Part shown: positions 17,673 to 25,918 of the stretch, piece by piece
Position numbering within the stretch: position 1 is the stretch's first letter
Layout: every line of letters starts with the position of its first letter
Assembly: GCA_948602995.1 (NCBI GenBank)
Contig: CAPEBR010000003.1
Location: 1-64,000, forward strand
From: an uncultured Dorea sp.
GTDB taxonomy: Bacteria; Bacillota; Clostridia; Lachnospirales; Lachnospiraceae
Direction: 5' to 3'
Length of the DNA stretch: 64,000 nt
The notes under the pieces: generated by a model
The model's database searches: none
What the model was told of the DNA's origin: nothing
The model's input: only the letters and a program-made list of their open reading frames with translations
Made by a program: the position numbers and the translations under genes

Positions 17673-17871
17673 TGTGATAAAAGAAAGACGTTGTAAATTT
17701 TGTGGGAAACTTTTGATAAATGAGAAAATGCCCTTTTGCAGACGATGTAAACTGGAAGGACGCAATAAAGTAGGGCAGGTTGGGGGAATAGTAGCCGGCA
17801 TATTCACAACCGTTCTTAGTGCAAAGGCGCTTGCAGGTGATAAAGAGAATGATGATTCCAGTTCTGTTTAA
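17662..17871 (+). CDS. Small zinc-ribbon protein with a hydrophobic tail
   Basis: A 69-aa protein. The N-terminus has a four-cysteine zinc ribbon (CKFCGK...FCRRCK), followed by a Gly-rich hydrophobic stretch (VGQVGGIVAGIFTTVL) that could be a membrane segment, and an acidic tail. GGAGG at 17651-17655 sits 6 bases before the ATG at 17662, with an alternative ATG at 17665. The gene starts inside the last codons of the 358-aa gene. It may anchor its partner to the membrane or act as a small adaptor. Not recognised beyond the ribbon. Confidence 0.65.
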   Translation: MMSDVIKERRCKFCGKLLINEKMPFCRRCKLEGRNKVGQVGGIVAGIFTTVLSAKALAGDKENDDSSSV

Positions 17872-17970
17872 ATAGAACTTATTGATACATATCCGAAATG
17901 GTGTACATTTATTATAAAGTAAATTATGCTTTAAGTGAAAGGAAGATAGATAATAAGATGAGGTGTCTTA

Positions 17971-19008
17971 GTGAAAAAGTATGTGGTAGATACTAATGTT
18001 CTTTATGGACTTGTATTTAAAGACGGGCGTTGCAATTTAGATAATACATTAAATATATTGACAGGAAATATGGGTATTGTAACTTATGGCACACTTTTTG
18101 AGGCTTTTAATAGATATAAAGATAAGAAAGATGATTTGCTTGCAATTTTAAAGTTTTTAGATGATTATAAATTTGAAGTAGCCGGTAACAGTAAGAAAGA
18201 TGATGAGTTGTTTTGGAAATTGATATATAGTGAAAAGGAATTATCGGATTTGGGGCTGATGGTCTTAAAAGGGTTGCTCATTTCTCAGACTTCAGATTAT
18301 GTGAGCAGGGTATTGGGCGAGATATTTAAAGCATTTGCTGTTCTTTATATGAACATGAAATTAAACAAGGTAGAGGATGCCTATAGTATGTATGTTAGGT
18401 ATTCGGCTATAGTTACCGATAACTTTTCACATTTCCCTTTGTTAGTAAGAAATAGATTTGAAAAACAGTTTTTAGTGTCATATACTCAAGATAATTCTAA
18501 AAAATTTTATGCAATTGTCCAGAGAGAATTTTGGGGGATTATAAGAAGTATAGAAACACATTATAAGACTTTGTCTAAAAAGGCACCAGAGTATATTGAA
18601 GAAAACGATTTTAGTGAAGAACTGAAAAAAGTCACAGAGGAATTTGATAAACAGTATTGTGAAAACGATTATTTGACGTTTATTCAAGAAGCACATATAC
18701 AGATGGAAAATAGTGATAAAATGTTTTCAGATGATAATGATATATTTTCAGTTATTGATTATCAGGAACTTAGCCCTTTGGAGAAGGATTTTTTAAATTA
18801 TTGCATACAGAGACTTCTTATTAACCAAGGGAAATTTAAGTATAATGACATTATTGATTTTATGAATTTAAGTACAGCATTTCGATATACAGATGGGTTA
18901 ATGACACTTGACAAGCCATTTCTTACGAAGACATTGTCAAATTTTAGCTGTATGGTCAATTCAGCTTTTTTACAGACTTCCTTGGAGCTTATGGAATTTA
19001 TTTCCTAA
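17971..19008 (+). CDS. PIN-like domain protein, probable nuclease
   Basis: A 345-aa protein beginning KKYVVDTNVLYGLVF, the first strand and catalytic Asp of PIN nucleases. An acidic residue follows in GTLFEAFNRY, and FRYTDGLMTLDK near residue 310 fits the last conserved Asp. A helical insertion of about 230 residues splits the domain, which is unusual because simple PIN toxins are about 130 aa. It starts at GTG after GATGAGGTG and lies 99 bases after the zinc-ribbon gene, probably in one transcript. It could be an RNase acting on host or phage RNA. No antitoxin of known type is adjacent. The assignment rests on short motifs and is moderate. Confidence 0.55.
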   Translation: MKKYVVDTNVLYGLVFKDGRCNLDNTLNILTGNMGIVTYGTLFEAFNRYKDKKDDLLAILKFLDDYKFEVAGNSKKDDELFWKLIYSEKELSDLGLMVLKGLLISQTSDYVSRVLGEIFKAFAVLYMNMKLNKVEDAYSMYVRYSAIVTDNFSHFPLLVRNRFEKQFLVSYTQDNSKKFYAIVQREFWGIIRSIETHYKTLSKKAPEYIEENDFSEELKKVTEEFDKQYCENDYLTFIQEAHIQMENSDKMFSDDNDIFSVIDYQELSPLEKDFLNYCIQRLLINQGKFKYNDIIDFMNLSTAFRYTDGLMTLDKPFLTKTLSNFSCMVNSAFLQTSLELMEFIS

Positions 19009-19055
19009 TTGTTGAAGTTGCTCTTAACATGGATTTCACAGATTAAAATTATTCA

Positions 19056-19081
19056 TGCACACTCGAAAGGGTGTGCATTTA
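19056..19081 (+). terminator. Short hairpin after the PIN-like gene
   Basis: TGCACAC at 19056-19062 pairs with GTGTGCA at 19071-19077, followed by TTTAATT. It is a likely though weak terminator. Confidence 0.5.
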
Positions 19082-19229
19082 ATTATGAAGAATTACAGAT
19101 TATGGGCTGTTTGCGAGGGGTGCATCGTTATTCTGTATTAAAAACAATGTTCCGATGAACCCTTGTCCGTGTGTAAATTACCCTGATTTTTCCAAATGTA
19201 GCTGTACCTAATGGTAGATTTAGCAGTAG

Positions 19230-19523
19230 TTGACGTATATCGGCCAGCCGTTTTTGGATCAGATTGATATCTACGAGGAAGCGTTGCGAATACAGTATGC
19301 AGATCTCAAGAGAAGGAAAACGAAGAAAACTTTTGAGGATATTAGAACAAGGATTATAATGGCGCGTGAAGCGTGGTACTGCAGTGTGCAGAAATCACCG
19401 GAATTTACGCAATGCAGTACTAGGATGAAATATTATGGAAGTTTCGTAAAGATAAATTTATTTTACAGAAATATAGGTTTTATTTTCTTCTTATTTATTG
19501 GGAATAGATATATTTCAAGATAA
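19230..19523 (+). CDS. Doubtful small ORF, possibly a gene fragment
   Basis: A 97-codon frame with a protein-like first 65 residues (DIYEEALRIQYADLKRRKTK, then RTRIIMAREAWY) and an unrelated hydrophobic end. I do not recognise it and it has no clear ribosome site. It may be the remains of a larger gene damaged at the island boundary. Confidence 0.25.
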   Translation: MTYIGQPFLDQIDIYEEALRIQYADLKRRKTKKTFEDIRTRIIMAREAWYCSVQKSPEFTQCSTRMKYYGSFVKINLFYRNIGFIFFLFIGNRYISR

Positions 19524-19601
19524 AAAATATACTAATAGGGAGATTATAATCTTATCCCAGAGTGAACACTATAAACACTGTGTATTGTGTAGAGACCTTG
19601 A

Positions 19602-21602
19602 TTTTCCGATATTCCTGAGAGCTGGGTACATATTATTGCCCAGTCAGGCCTGCATTTATCCTTTATCGGAATCGGGATCTATCAGCTCCTGCGGAGATTC
19701 ACCGGCTCTTATCCGTTGGGCGGCGCATCCGGCATCCTGTTTCTGACTCTATATATTCTTATGGCCGGGTTTACTGTGTCGGTTGTCCGGGCACTGGTAA
19801 TGTTCCTGTTCCGTGTGGGGGCAGATATGGCGGGACGGCATTACGATGCGCCGACAGCGCTTTCTGCTGCGGCGGTCGTAGTGCTGCTATGGAGACCGCT
19901 AAGTTTGTATGACGGCGGATTCTGGCTGTCCTTTGGGGCAGTATTGGCGATCCTGACGGTAGTTCCGGCGCTGCAGGGGTGGATGGAAAGAAATTATCCA
20001 CAAAATAAAGGGAACAGGATGCAAAAGAGTGATCGAATATCTATGGCATATGGGATTTGCATGTCAATTGTGCAGGGACTTACGGTGAGTCTCGGAATTA
20101 ATCTGATAATCCTCCCGGTTTTACTTTACTACTTCTTTGAATATCCAATCTACTCTCTGGCTTTAAATCTATTTGTGATCCCACTGATGTCTGTGCTTTT
20201 ATTCATGGGAATGGCGGGAAGCCTGTTTTCTGTCTGCTTTTTGCCGTTATCGGGTGCGTGTTTTTGGATATGCGGCGGGATTCTGCGGTTATATGAGATG
20301 AGCTGTAATCTTGCGCTTACACTTCCAGGGGCGCGGTTTGTGGCGGGGAAACCCGAGATATGGCAGATTGTGGTATATTATGGGATATTGGTAATCGTTT
20401 TGCTGCTTTTGAGAGAAAAGGAAAGACTGAGGGAATATGTAGATGGTGTAGATGATGTTGAGGGCGCAGAGAGTAAGAAGTATAAAACTTGTGGAAGAGG
20501 AATAGCTTCCCGAAAGCATACGGGGCGTGGATCAGGAAAAAGTATGCAAAAATATGTGGTCAGGAAGTCAGAAGTAAGTATGCAGAAATATGCGATTGGT
20601 AAGCCGGATATAGGTATACAAAAACGAGAGGACAGTAAGTTGGATGTAGGTGTACAAAGACGTGTGACAAGGCTTGGAAGATTTGCGCTTATGCTTGGGA
20701 TGGCAGGTATTATTGTTCTGACATACCGCTGGGGAGAACGTGGAAAGCTTACGACGGTGGTTTTAGATATAGGACAGGGAGACGGAATCTTTATGAGAGG
20801 CCCGGAGGGCGGGACTTATCTGGTCGATGGCGGAAGCAGCGATGTGAAGAAAGTGGGGCAGTACAGGATAGAACCGTTTTTGAAATCCCAGGGAGTTGGG
20901 GTGATTGACTATGTGTTGATATCTCATGGCGACAGCGATCATATGAATGGCGTGGAAGAATTGATGGAAAGGCAGGATATCGGCATAAAGATTAAGACGC
21001 TGGTACTGCCAGTGCAGGAGGTGTGGGATGAAGCGTTGGTAGGGATAGCGGAAAAAGCGAAAGAGTATGGGGTTCGCGTAGCTGTGATAGAACCGGGGCA
21101 GAGTATTAAGGAAGGGGATATGACGATTACATGCATACAGCCGGGGAATCCAGGAATGAAAGCAGAGAATAGGGAATCTGAGGGACAGAATGCAGAAGAA
21201 GGATACGAACCGGGGAATGCAGCGTCTATGGTATTGGCAGTTAAGTTTGTGGAGTTTGATATGTTGCTGGCCGGAGATGTAGAGGGAGAAGGAGAAAAAC
21301 AGCTTACAGAGCAGTTGGAAAAACAATACTGGGATTGTAGATGGGAGATTCTGAAAGTGGCACATCATGGCTCAAAGAACTCATCATCTGAGGAACTTCT
21401 GCAACAGGTCAAGCCTGCATATGCGTTTATTTCAGCAGGGCAAGAAAATCGGTATGGGCATCCGCATCGGGAGACAATAGAAAGGCTTGCGGATGTTGGA
21501 AGTAAAATCTGTTCCACACAGGAAAATGGGGCGCTTATAGTGGAAGCTGGAGGCGGGGACACAATGAGAGCTGGGAGTTACTGTTCACGAAGTGAACAAT
21601 AA
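19602..21602 (+). pseudogene. comEC: ComEC/Rec2 DNA-uptake channel, N-terminally truncated
   Basis: From 19602 the frame reads IPESWVHIIAQSGLHLSFIG, the middle of the ComEC competence domain. It continues through the membrane part (FTVSVVRALVMFLFRVGAD, FWLSFGAVLAIL) into a C-terminal metallo-beta-lactamase-like domain (DIGQGDGIFM, SHGDSDHMNG, LLAGDVEGEG, VAHHGSKNSSS). The N-terminal OB-fold region and first membrane helices are missing. A TGA lies at 19599-19601 and there is no ribosome site. ComEC carries single-stranded DNA across the membrane in transformation, so this copy is probably non-functional. A Lys/Gln-rich degenerate linker sits around residue 270. The last codons (SYCSRSEQ) come from an inserted palindromic repeat. 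The holA-lepA-hemW genes downstream keep the usual order. Confidence 0.88.
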
Positions 21603-21603
21603 C
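21577..21603. repeat. Palindromic repeat at the comEC stop codon (GTTACTGTTCAC family)
   Basis: GTTACTGTTCAC at 21577-21588 faces GTGAACAATAAC at 21592-21603. The repeat supplies the stop codon and the last residues of comEC. The duplicated comEC end at 23.6 kb lacks it, so it was inserted after or independently of the duplication. Related copies lie at 25652-25784 and 58759-58818. Confidence 0.75.
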
Positions 21604-21730
21604 AGGTGGAAGTAGAAGAGGATTAGAAACGAGAGGTTTCTATGGAAATGCCGCCGCTTAGTTGCTATAATGTAATTAATAATCTGAGTCAGGAAATGGC
21701 TTAGAGATGATGGAAGGAGCGTGGAAAGAG

Positions 21731-23422
21731 ATGGAGATGCGAAATAAGAAACTTCCGATAGGGATTGAAAATTTTGAAAAATTACGTTTAGAGGATTTTT
21801 ACTATATTGATAAAACGGGACTCATCAGGGAACTTCTTAATAACTGGGGAGAGGTGAATCTGTTCACTCGCCCACGGAGATTTGGAAAATCGTTGAATAT
21901 GAGTATGTTGGAACACTTTTTCTCGCTGAATGGAGATAAGAGTATTTTTAACGGGCTGGAAATTTCAAAAGAAACGGCGCTTTGTGAGGAATATATGGGG
22001 AAGTATCCGGTTATTTCTGTTTCATTAAAAGGGATTGATGCGCTCAATTTTGAGATGGCCTTTCGGATGGGAGCCCGGGCCGTGAGACGGACAGCGGCAA
22101 AAATGCAATATCTTTTGGAGAGTGATGCGTTAAGTGAGAGTGACAAATTGGAATATCAAAGCCTTTTGAACAGCAATATGGACGAATCTACATTTTGTGA
22201 CAGCCTGAGAATATTGTCAGAAATGTTGGAAAAGCATCATGGTACAAAAGTTATCTTGCTGATTGACGAATATGACGTTCCATTGGCAAAAGCTTATGCG
22301 AATGGATACTATGACCAGATGCTTTCCCTGATCCGAAGTCTTCTTGGAGAGGCGCTCAAAACAAACAACAGCCTGAAACTTGCAGTATTGACGGGCTGCC
22401 TTCGGATTTCAAAGGAAAGTATTTTTACTGGACTTAATAATTTGAAAGTGTTGACGATTGCTGATGAGCGTTTTGATGAGTACTTTGGCTTTACAGACAA
22501 AGAAGTGAGAGAACTCCTGGAGTATTATGATGTGGCGAATCATTATGAAGAAGTAAAAAGATGGTATGACGGATATCAATTTGGAAATGAGGAAGTGTAC
22601 TGCCCGTGGGATGTGCTGAACCATTGTGACAGGATCAGAAACGAACCTCATGTACAGCCGGAGAACTACTGGATCAATACCAGCAGCAATGACGCAGTGA
22701 AACGGTTTATAGAAGAATCGGCAAACGCTGCAACCAAACGAGAAATTGAGCGTCTGATAGCAGGTGAAGTCATTATGAAAGAAATTCATCAAGAGCTCAC
22801 ATACTCGGAGATTTACCAGACGATTGACAATATCTGGAGCCTGCTCTTTACCACTGGTTATCTGACACAGCGGGGAAAGGCAGAGGACAGGCAGATGAAA
22901 CTGGCAATTCCTAATTTGGAGATTCGGGATATTTTTGAGACACAGATCATGGAATTTTTTAAGGAGAATGTCCGGAAAGACGGGGACATGCTGAACCGTT
23001 TCTGTGAGGCATTGCAAAATGGAGATTCTGAAAATGTGGAGAAGATTTTTACAGAGTATTTAAGGAAGACTATTAGTATCCGTGATACAGCCGTAAGGAC
23101 GGATATGAAAGAAAACTTCTATCATGGTATCTTACTTGGAATTTTGGGAGTGAAGAATCAATGGGGGATTTCTTCTAACCGGGAAATGGGAGAGGGGTAT
23201 GCGGATATCCTTGCAGAACCGGATACGGGAGATGTGGGAATTATCATAGAAGCGAAATACGCACATGACGGGGATTTGGACAGGGCATGTAAGGAGGCAT
23301 TGAAACAGATCGAGTATACTAGATATGAGGACGACCTTGCTGATGACGGGGTAGAGAATATCCTGAAATATGGGATAGCATGCTATAAAAAACGGTGCAG
23401 AGTCATGCTGGTACAAAAATAA
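21731..23422 (+). CDS. AAA-ATPase-like / PD-(D/E)XK nuclease family protein (DUF1703 type)
   Basis: A 563-aa protein of the family with an N-terminal AAA-ATPase-like domain and a C-terminal PD-(D/E)XK domain. The N-terminus reads KLPIGIENFEKLR...YYIDKTGLI, followed by RPRRFGKSLNMSM (Walker A-like) and VILLIDEYDVPLAKA (Walker B-like). The nuclease-like end has GYADILAEPDTG then IIIEAKYAHDGDLD. These proteins are abundant and multi-copy in gut Clostridia and Bacteroidetes and their role is unknown. I chose the ATG at 21731 because AAGGAG lies at 21714-21719. An internally deleted copy lies at 24967-25677. Confidence 0.85.
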   Translation: MEMRNKKLPIGIENFEKLRLEDFYYIDKTGLIRELLNNWGEVNLFTRPRRFGKSLNMSMLEHFFSLNGDKSIFNGLEISKETALCEEYMGKYPVISVSLKGIDALNFEMAFRMGARAVRRTAAKMQYLLESDALSESDKLEYQSLLNSNMDESTFCDSLRILSEMLEKHHGTKVILLIDEYDVPLAKAYANGYYDQMLSLIRSLLGEALKTNNSLKLAVLTGCLRISKESIFTGLNNLKVLTIADERFDEYFGFTDKEVRELLEYYDVANHYEEVKRWYDGYQFGNEEVYCPWDVLNHCDRIRNEPHVQPENYWINTSSNDAVKRFIEESANAATKREIERLIAGEVIMKEIHQELTYSEIYQTIDNIWSLLFTTGYLTQRGKAEDRQMKLAIPNLEIRDIFETQIMEFFKENVRKDGDMLNRFCEALQNGDSENVEKIFTEYLRKTISIRDTAVRTDMKENFYHGILLGILGVKNQWGISSNREMGEGYADILAEPDTGDVGIIIEAKYAHDGDLDRACKEALKQIEYTRYEDDLADDGVENILKYGIACYKKRCRVMLVQK

Positions 23423-23538
23423 TAAATCAAATAAAAATGATAGCCTTGGAGCAACAGAAACCACTGTATGAGGGTAAGACTGCATCACAAGCCAAAGCCC
23501 GATAACTACACGGAATCATGCATGATAAATGTGGCAGA

Positions 23539-23617
23539 GGAAGCAAGGCTTATTCTACACAGGAAAATAGAGCGATTATAGTGGGGTTGAAGACGGTGAA
23601 ACAATGAAAGTTGGGAA
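23539..23617 (+). pseudogene. Duplicated 3' end of comEC
   Basis: This stretch aligns with comEC positions 21499-21576: shared words include TACACAGGAAAAT, TTATAGTGG and ACAATGA. No start or complete frame remains. It follows the intact AAA-ATPase-like gene and shows that the comEC-end/ATPase unit was duplicated. Confidence 0.7.
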
Positions 23618-23690
23618 ATGATATATAAGGGAGAAGAAATAGAATGAATTAAAGTCAAATTAGTCGAATTATATAATCCCATTTTTATGC

Positions 23691-23734
23691 CTTGCCACAG
23701 CAATCATTAGCTGGCTGATTATTGCTGTGGCAAG
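23691..23734. repeat. Perfect 14-bp inverted repeat
   Basis: CTTGCCACAGCAAT at 23691-23704 pairs exactly with ATTGCTGTGGCAAG at 23721-23734. A GC-rich stretch (23735-23775) follows. It may be a terminator for the segment to its left or the end of a small mobile element. Confidence 0.5.
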
Positions 23735-23827
23735 GGTTCCAGGGGTTTGGGGGTGGAAGACCCCAAGGTTTTCTGGATAAATTAATTTGCTTGAAACTGG
23801 AGCAAATAGCGTAACGTTCTACACAGT

Positions 23828-24394
23828 TTAAGAACTCATAAAATGGATGTTGCTAACCTTTCCCGATTTCAAATTAAATTCTATTGGGTGGTAGTAACCC
23901 ATCTGAACAAGAAGCTGATTATTTGTGACAGAGACATTCTTTTTGCCAAACTGTTTTCTCAACTTCTGTAAAGCTTGCATTTTTGACATGCCGACTTTTA
24001 TACCGCATAAGGTTGCTTTTTTGTTTTGGATGTCTATGACAATATCCCCTTTGCGGTTTCCATTTTTATATGCGCCAAACACAATCCTTGTTTTTCCATT
24101 TTTCCAAGTATAAGAATTACCATTTCCCATGTAATTATCTTTTTCGACCTTGTTCGCCTTGCCCCACGCTTTTTTCACAGCGGCATATGTTTTTACTCCC
24201 ATAGTACACTTTACCTTAGACTTAGAACCGCCTACGTTGCGAAACTTTTCAAAGGTCACGTTTTTTCCTTTATAGCGGACTGTTAGATTAATAGTTTTTG
24301 TTGCTGCATCTACTGGCTGTACAGGCACAAGGGAGCAAAACAGGACCGCAAGACAAACGCCCATAGCCAAGAGTCTTCTTTTCATTGTTTTCAT
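23828..24394 (-). CDS. Secreted protein of unknown function
   Basis: A 188-aa protein. A typical signal peptide occupies about residues 1-32: the positive start MKTMKRRLL, a hydrophobic core, and a likely cut after VDAA. The mature part is basic and beta-rich with a repeated glycine/lysine pattern. The C-terminal piece GIKVGMSKMQALQKLRKQFG resembles small outer-surface lipoprotein-like folds, but I cannot name the family. The ATG at 24394 is preceded by AAAGGAG at a good distance. It is transcribed divergently from a small Cro-like regulator, which may control it. Confidence 0.7.
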   Translation of the reverse strand: MKTMKRRLLAMGVCLAVLFCSLVPVQPVDAATKTINLTVRYKGKNVTFEKFRNVGGSKSKVKCTMGVKTYAAVKKAWGKANKVEKDNYMGNGNSYTWKNGKTRIVFGAYKNGNRKGDIVIDIQNKKATLCGIKVGMSKMQALQKLRKQFGKKNVSVTNNQLLVQMGYYHPIEFNLKSGKVSNIHFMSS

Positions 24395-24530
24395 ATAAAT
24401 CTCCTTTCTTTGATACATCGATAAGATTCTTTTCTATTATACTTAATTTTTTAGATATAGTCAATATATTAGGCGTATAAAAATTTCCAGACATGATATG
24501 ATTTTCAGAAAATCGAGAGGAGATTTCCAT
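24395..24530. promoter_or_regulatory. Shared divergent promoter region
   Basis: About 136 AT-rich bases between the secreted-protein gene (minus) and the Cro-like regulator (plus). Such spacing usually holds two back-to-back promoters. TATTATACTTAA near 24436-24447 reads as a -10 on the minus strand. No operator could be defined. Confidence 0.45.
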
Positions 24531-24737
24531 ATGATTTCATATGAGCCTTTTTATGACACTCTTTTAACAAAGGGTATTACAGAGTATGCTCTTATTTTTA
24601 GACATGGGATTTCGGCAAATACGCTCCATAGAATGAAACACGGAGAAGCGATTACAACAAAAACTTTAGATACCCTTTGTGAAGTATTGGAATGTTCCGT
24701 TTCCGATATATTAGAATATAGAACAGAAAATGATTAA
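24531..24737 (+). CDS. Small Cro/C1-type regulator (YozG-like)
   Basis: A 68-aa protein made almost entirely of one helix-turn-helix: ISANTLHRMKHGEAITTKTL (residues about 28-47) followed by LCEVLECSVSDILEY, the pattern of the HTH_26/YozG group. GAGAGGAGA precedes the ATG at 24531 at a good distance; a longer in-frame reading adds 11 residues without a ribosome site. It probably represses itself and perhaps the divergent secreted protein. A strong terminator follows directly. Confidence 0.8.
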   Translation: MISYEPFYDTLLTKGITEYALIFRHGISANTLHRMKHGEAITTKTLDTLCEVLECSVSDILEYRTEND

Positions 24738-24786
24738 AGGCAGGACGATTACTTGATACAGTCAAGATGTCCTGTCCTTTTTTGTT
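24738..24786 (+). terminator. Strong terminator after the Cro-like regulator
   Basis: AGGCAGGAC and ACTTGA pair with TCAAG and GTCCTGTCCT across a short loop, followed by a run of T (24778-24783). Confidence 0.75.
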
Positions 24787-24822
24787 CGATTTTCGATTCA
24801 AAAAATCTTAGGATGTTCTAAT

Positions 24823-24933
24823 AGGCAATTCGGCTTCAATGGTACTGGCAGTAACGATAGAGACGTTGAGCACAGGGAAATACTGGTTTTTTCTGTGGAA
24901 ATGCCTCTGTTTGGTTGTTATAATATATTTGGA
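24823..24933 (+). pseudogene. Second comEC 3' fragment with duplicated intergenic leader
   Basis: GGCTTCAATGGTACTGGCAG (24832-24851) aligns with comEC around 21222-21241, and the piece to 24882 matches comEC again after an internal deletion. From about 24890 the sequence (TTTCTGTGGAAATGCC, then GTTGTTATAAT) matches the leader at 21636-21670 that precedes the AAA-ATPase-like gene. It is a decayed duplicate of that junction. Confidence 0.65.
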
Positions 24934-24966
24934 AAGAATCCGTAGCAGGGAACAATTGTAACTACT

Positions 24967-25677
24967 TATCTTTTGGAAAGCGATGCTTTGGCCGAACGGG
25001 ATAAAGCGGATTACCGGAAACTTCTGGATGATCATATGACGGAAGCGGTTTGGGGCAACAGCCTGAGAGTATTATCGGAATTGTTAGAGAAGCATCATAA
25101 TACAAAGGTGATCCTGCTGATTGACGAATATGAAGTTCCCCTGGCGAAGGCTCATGCAAACGGATACTATGACCAAATGATTTCTTTAATCCGGAATCTG
25201 CTTGGAGAGGCACTGAAGACAAACAATAGTTTAAAGTTTGCTGTACTGCAAAAGGGAGATGCAGAAAATGTAGAAAGAATCTTTACAGAGTATTTAAAAA
25301 GGACGATCAGCATCCGTGATACGGCCGTAAGGACACACCGGAAAGAGAATTATTACCAGGGTGTTCTGATTGAAATCCTTGGAGTGAAAGACCGGTGGGG
25401 AATCTCTTCCAACCGGGAGATGGGTGAAGGTTATGCGGATATCCTTGCGGAACCGGATACTGGAGATATGGGGATTATCATTGAGGTAAAGTATGCGCAT
25501 GACGGGGATCTGGGTGGGGCGTGTAAAAAAGCATTAAAACAGATAGAGTATACGAAGTATGAAGAAGACCTTGAAGAGGATGGGGTAGAGAATATCTTGA
25601 AATACGGAATTGCATGTTATAAAAAGCGGTGCAGGGTTATGCTGGCGGAAAGTTACTGTTCACTCCGTGACCAGTAA
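24967..25677 (+). pseudogene. Internally deleted duplicate of the AAA-ATPase-like/PD-(D/E)XK gene
   Basis: This copy is closely similar to the gene at 21731-23422 but lacks the N-terminal Walker A half. It also carries an in-frame deletion: SLKFAVL joins directly to QKGDAENVERIFTEYL, skipping about 210 residues. The nuclease-like end is kept (GYADILAEPDTG, IIEVKYAHDG). The final residues (SYCSLRDQ) and stop come from the palindromic repeat that starts at 25652. The remaining frame could still be translated as a C-terminal nuclease-like peptide, but no ribosome site is visible at its first ATG. Confidence 0.8.
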
Positions 25678-25784
25678 CTTTCGCAAATCCATCTAAAATT
25701 CGCTCCGCGAATGGGATTTGCTCACTCCTGAATCACTTTCTTACGGTCTGTGCAGTAAATGCACAGACCTGTGTGAACAGTAAC
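25652..25784. repeat. 133-bp repeat with GTTACTGTTCAC / GTGAACAGTAAC ends
   Basis: Perfect 12-bp terminal inverted repeats lie at 25652-25663 and 25773-25784. Nested inside are a hairpin at the left end (GTTACTGTTCAC with GTGACCAGTAAC, to 25678), a GAATTTT/ATTCGC...GCGAAT hairpin, and GTCTGTGCA-GTAAA-TGCACAGAC near the right end. It resembles a MITE or REP-type element. A shorter relative lies at 58759-58818. Confidence 0.75.
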
Positions 25785-25918
25785 GGCGGAAAACAGATAA
25801 ATAAATTCCTTAAAGAAACTGTTGAATTCATCCCGTAAATTCAGTATACTCAATAAAGAGAACGGAATACGGGCCGTGAAAAGTAATGAAAAGTTTAAAA
25901 GAAAAGAGGAGATATATC

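Larger units (their letters stand above)
19009..19601. other. Junction region between island and comEC
   Basis: Apart from a hairpin at 19056-19081 and a doubtful frame at 19230-19523, no gene is supported here. The conserved N-terminal half of comEC should precede 19602 but is absent. The region therefore contains the breakpoint where the island, or a deletion, replaced it. Confidence 0.5.

Noticed and set aside
19599..19601. In-frame TGA before comEC as a selenocysteine codon
   Set aside because: The sequence before it does not match ComEC and no Sec-type motif or hairpin surrounds it; truncation explains it better.
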